This document shows positions 8,594-16,441 of a stretch of DNA of 64,000 nucleotides, in pieces (position 1 is the first letter of the stretch; the number at the start of each line of letters is the position of its first letter). Origin of the DNA: Lentzea albidocapillata. Its GTDB lineage: Bacteria; Actinomycetota; Actinomycetes; Mycobacteriales; Pseudonocardiaceae. The notes beneath the pieces were generated by a model. That model was not told the DNA's origin. It did no database searches and saw only the letters and a program-made list of their open reading frames with translations. A program made the translations under genes and the position numbers. The stretch lies in NCBI RefSeq assembly GCF_000719115.1, contig NZ_JOEA01000005.1, positions 310,001 through 374,000 of the forward strand, given 5' to 3'.

Positions 8594-9298
8594 ATGGCGA
8601 CCACGTTCTGGGCTTGGCTCGTGTCCGCACTCGTCATCGTGCTGCTCGCGGTGGTGGTCCCCAGCCGTCTCGGCACGCAGAACGTGCTCAGGGACGCCCG
8701 TGGCCGCTACAGCCTCTCGCGGGTGCAGGTGATGGTGTGGACCGTCGTGCTGCTCTCGCTCGTCAGCGGCATGACGTTCGGCCGGTTCGCGGCCGGGCAG
8801 GTCGACGTGGCCGGGTTCCAGATCCCGGACCAGGTGCTCTGGCTGCTCGGCATCTCCGTCGGGTCCGGAGTGGTTGCGGCCGCCATCAAGGTCGCGAAGA
8901 GCACGAGCCGTCCGGACTCGGTGGCGGCCTACCCGCTCGGGGCCAAGGGCGGGCGGTTCTGGGAGATGCTCACCGCCGAGGAGGGCACGTCGGCGGGCAG
9001 GTCGATCGACCTCGCGAAGTTCCAGAACTTCGTGATCACCGTGCTGCTGGTGCTGATCTACGTCGCACAGGCCGTCTCGGCGTTCAGGGCCGTGGACAAC
9101 CCCGCCGGCATCGCCGGGCTGCCCGCGTTCTCCTCCGCGTTCCTGGTGTTGCTCGCGGTGAGTCACGCCGGATATCTGCTGGGCAAGGTGCCGTCGCCGG
9201 CCGGAACCCCCGAGGGCGGCACGATGGCCCAGCGGCTCGCTTCCGTTGCGTCGGAGGAGAATGCGGCCGAGGTCGTCCCGGGGGTGCGCACCGCGTGA
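8594..9298 (+). CDS. Four-helix integral membrane protein of unknown function
   Basis: Protein of 234 residues with a strong GAGGAGG ribosome site ahead of ATG 8594. Hydrophobic segments lie near residues 4-22 (WAWLVSALVIVLLAVVVPS), 44-62, 75-95 and 142-165, with a further hydrophobic stretch at 180-198. A charged loop between segments 3 and 4 contains GRFWEMLTAEEGTSAGRSIDLAKFQN. There is no signal peptide cleavage site, enzyme motif or family that I recognise. It lies between a kinase and a convergent winged-helix gene, with no clear operon partner. Confidence 0.75.
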   Translation: MATTFWAWLVSALVIVLLAVVVPSRLGTQNVLRDARGRYSLSRVQVMVWTVVLLSLVSGMTFGRFAAGQVDVAGFQIPDQVLWLLGISVGSGVVAAAIKVAKSTSRPDSVAAYPLGAKGGRFWEMLTAEEGTSAGRSIDLAKFQNFVITVLLVLIYVAQAVSAFRAVDNPAGIAGLPAFSSAFLVLLAVSHAGYLLGKVPSPAGTPEGGTMAQRLASVASEENAAEVVPGVRTA

Positions 9299-9319
9299 CA
9301 TCCACTCTTGCGGAGAGTT

Positions 9320-10423
9320 TCACAGAACACGAACGTCGTGGACCGGAAGGCCGTTCCACCATCGCGCGTAACGCTTGTACACCTGCGGTTCCCGGTCACC
9401 CAGGAGCTTGCGCAGGGCCGCCGCCTCATCGGCCAGCCCGGCCCACTGCTCCTCGTCGAGGGCGTGGAAGGCGGTCACCTCGACGCCTCCGTCCTCGGTC
9501 GGGCGCCACACCCCGGCCACGTGGCCGTCGGCGAGCAGGGTCGGCAGGGTGTCGCCGTTGTTGCGGATGACGAGCTTGCGGTACTCGTCCGGAATGATCC
9601 GGCTCCGGTCGGCATAGGCGAGCAACGTGCTGTCCCACATGGCCATCAGCCGTGGCGGCGCCGGGACGTCCTCGTCCGGGACCGTCCGATCAGGAACGTC
9701 GTAGTGGTCGCCGTGCCGGACGAGGTCCAGTGACGCCAGCGCTTCGCGGATCGTGGTGCGCGGCAGCATGCTGAACTGGTTCATGTCGAGGACGGTCGCG
9801 GGCCCGAACCCGGTGAGGTAGCGGCGCAGCGTCTCGGCGACGGCGGTCAGATGTTCGCGCGGCTCAGTCGTCACGGCCCGATAGGCCGGCCGAAGTCCGA
9901 ACGACCACGGCCCGCCCGTCGGCGCGTGCACGAGTCCGCCGTAGGTGCGCAGCGCCCACCAGACGCCGGGTTCACCGACGTCGCCGACGTGCGAGTGCAG
10001 AAGTTCTTCGATCTCCGCCTTCTGGCGGGGAGTCGCGGCGAACTCGAGCAGGTGCTCCAGCAGCGCGTCGGTCTGCTCGATCGTGACGTTCATCGACTTG
10101 AACCGCTTGTCGTACAGCCGTGACGCCCTCAGCGCGGGCAGCATCGCGTGGTGGAAGACCTCGTGGTCCGCGGACGTCACGGCGTGCAGGGTGATCCGCA
10201 TCAGCGATGCCTTGCGGACCACCCCGCTCACGAACGCCTCGTCCAGATCGGCGGGGTCGAAGCCCTCGATCCGGTTCCACAGCGCGATGTACGGCGACGC
10301 GGGTTCCTGTGCCTGGATCGCCACGACCCTGTCCACGGCCGTCGGCAGGTCGACCGGTTCGCGCCGCAGCAGCATCTGCCGGTCGAGCGTGGCGCGGTTG
10401 AGCTGACGTGCCGTGAAGGTCAT
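9320..10423 (-). CDS. Winged-helix DNA-binding domain protein (HTH_42 type)
   Basis: Protein of 367 residues starting MTFTARQLNRATLDRQMLLRR. The pattern LNRATLDRQ..., VVAIQAQEPASPYIALWNR and the C-terminal GRFEVTAF-like half match the HTH_42 (formerly DUF1006) family, whose members include DNA glycosylase-like AlkX/YcaQ proteins that unhook interstrand crosslinks. Complete length for the family. It is followed on the same strand by nothing and preceded by the MmpL gene 15 bp away, so it may be co-transcribed with the exporter. A glycosylase activity is possible but I do not see enough to assert it. Confidence 0.83.
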   Translation of the reverse strand: MTFTARQLNRATLDRQMLLRREPVDLPTAVDRVVAIQAQEPASPYIALWNRIEGFDPADLDEAFVSGVVRKASLMRITLHAVTSADHEVFHHAMLPALRASRLYDKRFKSMNVTIEQTDALLEHLLEFAATPRQKAEIEELLHSHVGDVGEPGVWWALRTYGGLVHAPTGGPWSFGLRPAYRAVTTEPREHLTAVAETLRRYLTGFGPATVLDMNQFSMLPRTTIREALASLDLVRHGDHYDVPDRTVPDEDVPAPPRLMAMWDSTLLAYADRSRIIPDEYRKLVIRNNGDTLPTLLADGHVAGVWRPTEDGGVEVTAFHALDEEQWAGLADEAAALRKLLGDREPQVYKRYARWWNGLPVHDVRVL

Positions 10424-10438
10424 GCCCGAGATCCTGGC

Positions 10439-12415
10439 TCACCGCAGCTTCGACGGCCACCAGATTCGGCCGCCGACATCCACCGAGAGCGCCGGCACGA
10501 GCAACGACCGCACCAGCAGCGTGTCGAGCAGGACACCGAACGCGACGATGAACGCGATCTGCGTAAGGAACAGGATCGGCAGCACGGCCAGCGCCGCGAA
10601 CGTCGCCGCCAGCACCACACCCGCCGACGTGATCACGCCGCCGGTCAGGCTGAGGCCGCGCAACGTTCCCTCGACCGTGCCGAGCTGCTGGGTCTCCTCG
10701 CGGACGCGGGTCATCAGGAAGATGTTGTAGTCGATGCCCAGTGCCACCAGGAACACGAACCCGAACAACGGCACCACGGGATCGGCGCCGGGGAAGCCGA
10801 GGATGTGGTTGAAGACCAGCGCCGACACGCCCATCGTGGCCGCGAACGACAGCACGACGGTCGCGATCAGCAGCAACGGCGCCAGCAACGACCGCAGCAG
10901 CAACGCCAGGATCAGGAAGATCACGACCAGCACGATCGGGATGATCAGCATCCGGTCGTGCTCGGAGGTCGTCCTGGTGTCGAGCAACGTCGCCGTGGGC
11001 CCGCCCACCAACGTCGCATCGATGCCGTCGACGGCCGCACGAAGCCGTTGCACGGTCTCGACCGCGGCATCGGAGTCCGGCGCGTCCTTCAGCGTGGCCT
11101 CGATGCGCACGAGCCCGTCGGCCGTTCCGGACGGCCGCACCTCCGCGACACCGTCCACCTTGGACTTCTGCACGACCTCGGCGGCCTTGTCCTCGGCGGC
11201 GATGATCACGGTCGGCGAGCCGGTGCCGCCGGGAAAGTGCCGCGACAGCAGCTCCTGTCCCGCAACGGATTCGACCGGCGTCAGGAACACGTCGGACTGC
11301 GCGGTGCCGGATGCCTTGAGCTGCGGCAGGAACGCGGCGCCGGCGAGCAGCACAAGGGTGGTGACGATCCAGATCGCGCGCGGCCTGCGGCGCACCAGGG
11401 TCGCGACGCGGCCCCAGAGCCCGCTCGTCTCGGGGTGCTTCGAGCCGAACTTCGGGGCGAACGGCCAGAAAGCGCCGCGGCCGAGCAGTGCCAGGGCCGC
11501 GGGCAGGAACGTCATCGTGGTCAGCAGCGCGGCGCCGATGCCGATGGCGGCGACCGGGCCGAGGCCCTTGTTCGAGTCGAGGTCGCTGAACAGCAGGCAC
11601 AGCACGCCGAGGATCACCGTGCCGGCCGACGCCGCGATGGGTTCGATCGTGCCGCGCCAGGCCGTTCGGACGGACGCGAACCTGTCCTCGGTGTCGCGCA
11701 GTTCCTCGCGGAACCTCGACACCAGCAGCAACGCGTAGTCCGTCGCGGCGCCGAACACCAGGATCGAGAGGATGCCCTGGCTTTGGCCGTTCAACGTCAG
11801 GACGTCGTTCTTCGCGAGCAGGTAGACGACGAAGCTGGCCAGTCCCAGTGCGAACACCGCCGACACCAGCACGACGACCGGCAGCAGCGGACTCCGGTAG
11901 ACCACCAGCAGGATCAACGCGACCACCGAGCCCGCGACGATGAGCAGCAGTCCGTCGATCCCACCGAACGCCTCGACGAGGTCCGCGACCTGCGCCGCCG
12001 GGCCCGTGACGAGCACGGTCAGCCCTTGTGGGGCGTCACGCGTGCCGTCGCGGAGCTGGAAGATCGAGTCCTTGACGTCCTTGGCCGGGTCGAGCAGGAC
12101 GACGACCTGCGCGGCCTGGTCGTCGTTCGGTGAGGGGATCACCGGCGACGCCTGGAAGCCCTTGGTCTGATCGGCGAGGTACCTCTTGTCCTCTTCGGTC
12201 AGGCCGCTGGTCCGTTCGATCACGACGATCGCCGGGATCGCGTTCTCGCGCTGGAACTTCTTCTGCAGCTCGGCGACCTGGGTGGACTCGGCGGAGTTGG
12301 GCAGGAACGCGCTGCCGTCGTTCTCCGCGACCTCCGACAGCTTGCCCGCGTACGGCCCGGTGAAGCCGCCCAAGGCCAGCCAGACGACGAGCAGGACCCC
12401 GGCCAGGACGCGCAT
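10439..12415 (-). CDS. MMPL-family RND transporter
   Basis: Protein of 658 residues with the twofold MmpL architecture: one N-terminal helix (VLAGVLLVVWLALGGFTG), an extracytoplasmic domain to about residue 150, helices 2-6 (about 155-345, with the GAATDYALLLVSRFREEL motif), a second soluble domain and helices 7-12 with GIDYNIFLMTRVREE. These motifs carry the proton-relay Asp-Tyr pairs. Substrates of actinobacterial MmpL proteins are lipids or drugs; none can be assigned here. A MarR regulator is divergent with a double palindromic operator between them, so expression is likely released by a small ligand. Confidence 0.92.
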   Translation of the reverse strand: MRVLAGVLLVVWLALGGFTGPYAGKLSEVAENDGSAFLPNSAESTQVAELQKKFQRENAIPAIVVIERTSGLTEEDKRYLADQTKGFQASPVIPSPNDDQAAQVVVLLDPAKDVKDSIFQLRDGTRDAPQGLTVLVTGPAAQVADLVEAFGGIDGLLLIVAGSVVALILLVVYRSPLLPVVVLVSAVFALGLASFVVYLLAKNDVLTLNGQSQGILSILVFGAATDYALLLVSRFREELRDTEDRFASVRTAWRGTIEPIAASAGTVILGVLCLLFSDLDSNKGLGPVAAIGIGAALLTTMTFLPAALALLGRGAFWPFAPKFGSKHPETSGLWGRVATLVRRRPRAIWIVTTLVLLAGAAFLPQLKASGTAQSDVFLTPVESVAGQELLSRHFPGGTGSPTVIIAAEDKAAEVVQKSKVDGVAEVRPSGTADGLVRIEATLKDAPDSDAAVETVQRLRAAVDGIDATLVGGPTATLLDTRTTSEHDRMLIIPIVLVVIFLILALLLRSLLAPLLLIATVVLSFAATMGVSALVFNHILGFPGADPVVPLFGFVFLVALGIDYNIFLMTRVREETQQLGTVEGTLRGLSLTGGVITSAGVVLAATFAALAVLPILFLTQIAFIVAFGVLLDTLLVRSLLVPALSVDVGGRIWWPSKLR

Positions 12416-12425
12416 CAGAATTTCC

Positions 12426-12454
12426 TTCGATCGTCGAACGTTTCGATGGTCGAA
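12426..12454. promoter_or_regulatory. Tandem palindromic operator between mmpL and marR
   Basis: Two copies of TTCGATNGTCGAA (12426-12438 and 12442-12454), each itself an inverted repeat TTCGA-3-TCGAA, are spaced 16 bp start to start in the 55-bp gap between the divergent MmpL and MarR genes. This is the usual place and form of a MarR-dimer site; occupancy of both would block both promoters. Binding by the adjacent MarR protein is inferred. Confidence 0.75.
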
Positions 12455-12470
12455 ACAGTAAGCTGCGATC

Positions 12471-12914
12471 GTGAGCGACGCAACCGACTACGAGCTGAGC
12501 ATGATGCTGCGCGCGCTGGTGATGGAGTCGAACCGGTTCCTGGAGATCTTCAGCGCGGCGCACGAGTTGCATCCCACGGACATGACAGCGCTGAATCTCA
12601 TCATGACCGCTCCGATGACACCCGGCACGCTGGCGAAGGCACTGAACCTCAGCGCGTCCGCGACGACGTCCGTCCTGGACCGCCTCGAGAAGGCGGGGCA
12701 CGTCGTCCGCGATCGCGATCCCGGCGACCGTCGCCGTGTCGAACTCCGGGTGCTCGACACGGCGACGGAACTCGCCGCCACGTTCTTCCAGCCGCTGGCG
12801 CGCGGCTACGCCTCCGCGTGGGGGCGGATGAGCGCGGAGGAACGGCAGGTCGTCGCGCGCTTCCTCGCCTCGACGATCGAGGCGACGGCCCGGGTGCGCG
12901 AACAGGTCAGCTGA
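12471..12914 (+). CDS. MarR-family transcriptional regulator
   Basis: Protein of 147 residues starting at GTG 12471. The winged helix is clear: MTAPMTPGTLAKALNLSASATTSVLDRLEKAGHVVRDRDPGDRRRVELRVLD, with the DxxDRR wing at about residues 81-86. Flanking helices for dimerisation are present at both ends, so it is full length. It faces the MmpL exporter across the double palindrome and very likely represses it and itself. Its 3' end overlaps the convergent isomerase gene by 8 bp. Confidence 0.93.
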   Translation: MSDATDYELSMMLRALVMESNRFLEIFSAAHELHPTDMTALNLIMTAPMTPGTLAKALNLSASATTSVLDRLEKAGHVVRDRDPGDRRRVELRVLDTATELAATFFQPLARGYASAWGRMSAEERQVVARFLASTIEATARVREQVS

Positions 12915-13497
12915 GCCTGCCGGCCGGCAGCGTCCGTCCGCAGACCAGCAGCAACAGGTCCTGGGCCAGCCCCCTGACCGGCTCGCCCTCGCCGAACGTC
13001 CAGTCCAGGTCGGTGGCCTCCAGGCGTGTGCCGTCGAGGTCCGCGCCGAAGTACCTGACGTGGGCGGGTTTCAGGCCGTCGAGGACGATGCGGAGCCGGT
13101 CGTGCGGGACCCGGCGGTCCAGTCCCAGGGCGACGGTGATGTCCAGGCCGTGGATGACGTCGTGCGAGAGCGCGCCGGCCGGGCCACCGCCGGGCGGCGT
13201 CCACGGGTGGTCGATGTTGTTCTTCAGCGCGTCCAGCAGGTCGCTCGCCGGAAGCTGTGCGTCCTTGCGGGCCATGCGGTCGGAGGCGTGGTTGAACCGG
13301 CCGGCTGATTTCAGGGTCTCCAGGACCACTCTCGTTACTGACGATCGGAACGGCAACGTCGTGTGCGCGACGACGTGCTTCACGGTCCAGCCCTCGCACA
13401 GGCTCGGTGCGAGCCACTGTTCCACGGTGAGTCCACTCAGGAGTTCCGCCTGGTCACGCCGTTCCGCCGCCACCGCGGCGCGGATGTCTTCGGTCAT
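12907..13497 (-). CDS. Maleylpyruvate isomerase-family, mycothiol-dependent protein
   Basis: Protein of 196 residues of the DinB-like fold. The N-terminal half has EQWLAPSLCEGWTVKHVVAHTT, the usual W-x-x-SLC-x-GWTV-x-x-V-x-H signature with the first metal histidine. SHDVIHGLDITVALG supplies two further histidines of the metal triad. The C-terminal half is the variable SCP2-like or cap region. Such proteins use mycothiol as cofactor or thiol donor, which is consistent with an actinomycete. The substrate is unknown. It is convergent with marR and divergent from the ECF sigma factor. Confidence 0.85.
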   Translation of the reverse strand: MTEDIRAAVAAERRDQAELLSGLTVEQWLAPSLCEGWTVKHVVAHTTLPFRSSVTRVVLETLKSAGRFNHASDRMARKDAQLPASDLLDALKNNIDHPWTPPGGGPAGALSHDVIHGLDITVALGLDRRVPHDRLRIVLDGLKPAHVRYFGADLDGTRLEATDLDWTFGEGEPVRGLAQDLLLLVCGRTLPAGRLS

Positions 13498-13553
13498 GTC
13501 CAGATGTACGAGTCGGGCGACGAGAACTCATCGGTCCGCGTAGGGTCCTGTGC

Positions 13554-14504
13554 GTGATCGAGACGCTGGAGCCGTTCCGGGTCGAGCTGACCGGCTACTG
13601 CTATCGCATGCTCGGCTCCGGTTTCGAGGCCGAGGACGCCGTGCAGGAAACACTCGTGCGCGCATGGAAGGCGTTCGACAGCTACGACTCCGCGCGCGCG
13701 TCGCTGCGGACGTGGCTCTACCGGATCGCCACGAACATCTGCATCGACATGCAGCGCAGCCCTCAGCGGCGCGCCCTGGCCGTGGACCTGGGCCCGTCCG
13801 GCGGGGAACTCGGCGCTCCTCTGCTGGAGAACGTCTTCGTGCAGCCGGTGCCGGACGCCTCGGTGCTGCCGGAAGACCAGGCGATTCGGCGCGAGACCGT
13901 GCGGCTGGCGTTCGTGGCCGCGTTGCAGCATCTGCCGCCACGCCAGCGTGCCGTGCTGGTCCTGCGGGACGTGCTGGCGTGGCAGGCCTCCGAGGTCGCC
14001 GCACTGCTGTCCGACTCGGTCGCGTCGGTGAACAGCGCGCTGCAACGGGCCCGCGCGACGCTGCGGGTAGCCGACGTCGGCGCACCGCTGGACGTGTCCG
14101 ATCCCGTGCAGAAGTCGCTCCTGAGCCGCTACTGCGAGGCGTTCGACCGGCACGACGTGCGGACACTCGTGGCTTTGCTGCACGAGGACGCGACGATGTC
14201 GATGCCGCCGTTCAGCTGGTGGCTGCGGGGCCGTGAGTCGATCTCTCTCGCGTTGAGCGATCCCGGCGCCTCCTGTGCCGGCGCCTGGCTGGTGCCGGTG
14301 CGGGCCAACGCCTCGCCCGCGTTCTGGCAGATGCGGCGCGGCCTGGAGAAGCCGTTCGGGCTGGTGTTCCTCGACGTGCGGGACGGCTTGGTGACCGGCA
14401 ACACCACGTACCTGAACGTGGAGGAGTTGCTGCCCCTGTTCGGCTCGCCCCCGGCCACACCGATCAGTTCCGGGCTGCCGTCTCGTACGTCTGTGGACGA
14501 CTAG
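13554..14504 (+). CDS. ECF sigma factor with SnoaL-like C-terminal domain
   Basis: Protein of 316 residues. Sigma region 2 is at about residues 5-75 (GYCYRMLGSGFEAEDAVQETLVRAWKAF, then RASLRTWLYRIATNICID), and region 4 at about 115-165 (QHLPPRQRAVLVLRDVLAWQASEVAALL). From about 185 on is a SnoaL/NTF2-like domain (YCEAFDRHDVRTLVALLHEDATMSMPPFSWWLRGRESI). This architecture is that of the SigG/SigJ-like ECF groups, in which the C-terminal domain tunes activity in place of a separate anti-sigma factor. None is visible nearby. A VOC gene follows 15 bp later and is probably co-transcribed. Confidence 0.93.
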   Translation: MIETLEPFRVELTGYCYRMLGSGFEAEDAVQETLVRAWKAFDSYDSARASLRTWLYRIATNICIDMQRSPQRRALAVDLGPSGGELGAPLLENVFVQPVPDASVLPEDQAIRRETVRLAFVAALQHLPPRQRAVLVLRDVLAWQASEVAALLSDSVASVNSALQRARATLRVADVGAPLDVSDPVQKSLLSRYCEAFDRHDVRTLVALLHEDATMSMPPFSWWLRGRESISLALSDPGASCAGAWLVPVRANASPAFWQMRRGLEKPFGLVFLDVRDGLVTGNTTYLNVEELLPLFGSPPATPISSGLPSRTSVDD

Positions 14505-14519
14505 TTCTGGAGGAAGTCC

Positions 14520-14873
14520 ATGGCTGTTCAGCCCATCATCCTGACGCCCGATCTGGATCGGGCGCAGGCGTTCTACTCGCAGGTGCTCGGCGCTGTCGAG
14601 GTGCTCCGCTACCCGGCCGAGGGACCGGTCTTCTTCAAGACGCTGAAGATCGGCGACGGGGAGCTGGGGCTCGTGGCCCAGGAGACGGACGTCTCGCTGC
14701 CCGCGCGCATCGTTCTGAGCATCGGCGTGGAGGACGTCGACGCGGTGCTGCCGCTGGTCGAGGCCGCCGGCGGACGGGTGCGGGGGCCCGCCAACGACAT
14801 GCCCTGGGGGCAGCGCGTGGCACACGTCCTCGATCCGGACGGGAACCCGGTCAATCTGACCCAGAACATCTAG
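14520..14873 (+). CDS. VOC-superfamily protein (glyoxalase/bleomycin-resistance fold)
   Basis: Protein of 117 residues with a good GGAGGA ribosome site. Two beta-alpha-beta-beta-beta modules: QPIILTPDLDRAQAFYSQVLGAVEVL and VEDVDAVLPLVEAAGGRVRGPAND, ending DPDGNPVNLTQNI. The common first metal histidine is replaced (TPDLDRA), so it may bind a ligand rather than act as a metal enzyme. It follows the ECF sigma gene closely. Its stop shares the CTAG tetranucleotide with the stop of the convergent membrane-protein gene. Confidence 0.87.
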   Translation: MAVQPIILTPDLDRAQAFYSQVLGAVEVLRYPAEGPVFFKTLKIGDGELGLVAQETDVSLPARIVLSIGVEDVDAVLPLVEAAGGRVRGPANDMPWGQRVAHVLDPDGNPVNLTQNI

Positions 14874-15412
14874 GCAGCCCCGACGAGGTCGCGCCGGCTC
14901 TTGACTGGTTCCGCCGACCTGCGGATCCGGCCCCACGGCTTGAACACCGAAAGGACGTAGGCGAACAGCAGCAGCGTCGGCGCGACCACGACGGGGTACA
15001 GGATGTCGGCCGGGATCACCGCGGCCGGGTCGCCCGCCAGCATCCGCCTGCCGATCCCGGCCACCTCCGCGACGCCGGGCCGCAGCGAGAACGCGATCAG
15101 CAACGACATGCCGGCGTTCAGGACGAGCTTGATCGCGACCCACCAGTACCTCACGAGCCCGTACTTGCTGCCGAGGCCGAGCACCGCGCCGGAGATCATG
15201 CAGACGACGCTGGCACCGAACATCGGCCAGATCGCGAAGAGGTCGACCGCCTGGATCGCCACGCCCGCGGTACCGATGTCCTCAGTGGACAGTGCGACCA
15301 CGATGAGGATTCCCAGCGCCAGGTCGATGCCGAGCCACGCCGCCGCAGACAGGACGTGCACGAGCAGAACTGCCTTGCGGGCGCGGCCACTGAGCTTGCG
15401 GGTCGTAGTCAT
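14870..15412 (-). CDS. Integral membrane protein, DUF2269-like
   Basis: Protein of 180 residues with four or five hydrophobic segments (about 13-33, 45-70, 85-105, 130-150). Typical text is LLVHVLSAAAWLGIDLALGILIVVAL and VRYWWVAIKLVLNAGMSLLI, which resembles the DUF2269 or CopD-like membrane proteins with a conserved His in the first helix. There is no enzymatic motif. It is transcribed convergently to the VOC gene and has its own promoter region after a hairpin. The function is unknown. Confidence 0.75.
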   Translation of the reverse strand: MTTTRKLSGRARKAVLLVHVLSAAAWLGIDLALGILIVVALSTEDIGTAGVAIQAVDLFAIWPMFGASVVCMISGAVLGLGSKYGLVRYWWVAIKLVLNAGMSLLIAFSLRPGVAEVAGIGRRMLAGDPAAVIPADILYPVVVAPTLLLFAYVLSVFKPWGRIRRSAEPVKSRRDLVGAA

Positions 15413-15429
15413 CTCGATGCACTCCTTCT

Positions 15430-15464
15430 CCCGTGGTGTCGCGTCCTACTCTCGTCACCACGGG
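15430..15464 (-). terminator. Hairpin between DUF6338 gene and the DUF2269-like gene
   Basis: Perfect 9-bp inverted repeat CCCGTGGTG / CACCACGGG with a 17-nt loop, 17 bp after the DUF6338 stop and 18 bp before the next start on the same strand. It may terminate the first transcript. Because it is also close to the next start, an operator role is possible. Confidence 0.45.
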
Positions 15465-15480
15465 CGGCTGCATCATCCGC

Positions 15481-16167
15481 TCACGTTCTGATCTCGCGTA
15501 CGTCAGATTGCGTACCCGGCTGCGCAACGCGGACATAGCTGACCTGCAACAGCGTCATCTGCCGCGCGCTCACCGCCGTGGCACCGACGTTCGGCAGCTC
15601 GATCGCCTCCTGCTGCCCCGCGGCCCGGTACTGCACGGGCCCGCTGATCGTGAGCTCGCGATCAGCCACGTCCGCGGCCGACCGGCTGTAGGTGAGCAGC
15701 CACCCCGCGACGTACGTGCCGTCCGACAGGTGGCAGCCCACGTGCACCCGGCAGGCGGGATGGGCGGTGAACAGGCGCCCCCACGCGGAGAGGTACGGGG
15801 CCTCGTTCCTCCTGCCCAGCCGGTCGAACAGCGGTCCCGCGACCAGTACGGCCAGCAGCGTCGCGACGCCGACGAGGCCCACACCCCAGATCCAGAGCGC
15901 CACGTGATGCTTGACCGCGTAGTCGGCCGGCTTGGTGAGGAACGCGGTGAGGTCGACGGTCTGCTTCGGCAGCACCGACCACACCACCAGCGCCAGGGAC
16001 AGCACGACCAGGTCGCACACGACGCTGACCACGACCATCGCCACGGTCTCCCGCAGCGCCGAGAACTGCCGCTCCGGCCCCGACCGCTCCCGCCGCGCGC
16101 TGTACGCGAAGCCGGGGGTCAGCAGTGCGATGAACAGGACCAGCCCGACGAGCGTCGTGGGGATCAT
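15481..16167 (-). CDS. DUF6338 family membrane protein
   Basis: Protein of 228 residues. Three N-terminal hydrophobic segments (about 3-20, 40-65 and 88-112) are followed by a cytoplasmic beta-rich domain: AWGRLFTAHPACRVHVGCHLSDGTYVAGWLLTYS, ending in LLQVSYVRVAQPG. The motif GYARRERSGPERQFS-like after helix 1 and the DGTYVAG segment are typical of DUF6338. The family function is unknown. It is divergent from the peptide/CHAT unit with about 75 bp between starts, so a shared control region is possible. Confidence 0.8.
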   Translation of the reverse strand: MIPTTLVGLVLFIALLTPGFAYSARRERSGPERQFSALRETVAMVVVSVVCDLVVLSLALVVWSVLPKQTVDLTAFLTKPADYAVKHHVALWIWGVGLVGVATLLAVLVAGPLFDRLGRRNEAPYLSAWGRLFTAHPACRVHVGCHLSDGTYVAGWLLTYSRSAADVADRELTISGPVQYRAAGQQEAIELPNVGATAVSARQMTLLQVSYVRVAQPGTQSDVREIRT

Positions 16168-16242
16168 GCCGCCCTCCCAGTGGTGCTCCGCGGCCTATGA
16201 TTGTGTCACGAAGATCTTTTGAGCAGCTGGACGGAGCCACCC

Positions 16243-16392
16243 GTGTCATCACCACCGGACCCGGACTTCACCGACTTCGACCTCTCCGACCTCGACGTCG
16301 GCACCGTGCGGGGCCAGGCGGTGGCGGGTCATGCCCAGCTGCCTCCGACTGCGGACGCGCCCCCTCCCCCACCGCCGCCCGCCAAGCAGTAA
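16243..16392 (+). CDS. 49-residue peptide with Asp-rich middle and polyproline tail
   Basis: Start GTG 16243 has GGACGGAG 8 bp upstream. The peptide begins VSSPPDPDFTDFDLSDLDVG, continues through GTVRGQAVAGHAQLPPTADA and ends in seven prolines plus AKQ. It has no hydrophobic segment, signal peptide or cysteine. It ends 49 bp before the GTG of the TPR-CHAT gene on the same strand, so the two are probably one transcript. I do not recognise the family. As CHAT proteases are often controlled by small partners or cleave a neighbour-encoded protein, it could be a substrate or regulator, but that is inference. It might also be non-coding. Confidence 0.55.
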   Translation: MSSPPDPDFTDFDLSDLDVGTVRGQAVAGHAQLPPTADAPPPPPPPAKQ

Positions 16393-16441
16393 CGGGTTCG
16401 TTCACACCCAAAGGCCGCAATGGTCGCGATACGGTCGTTCG

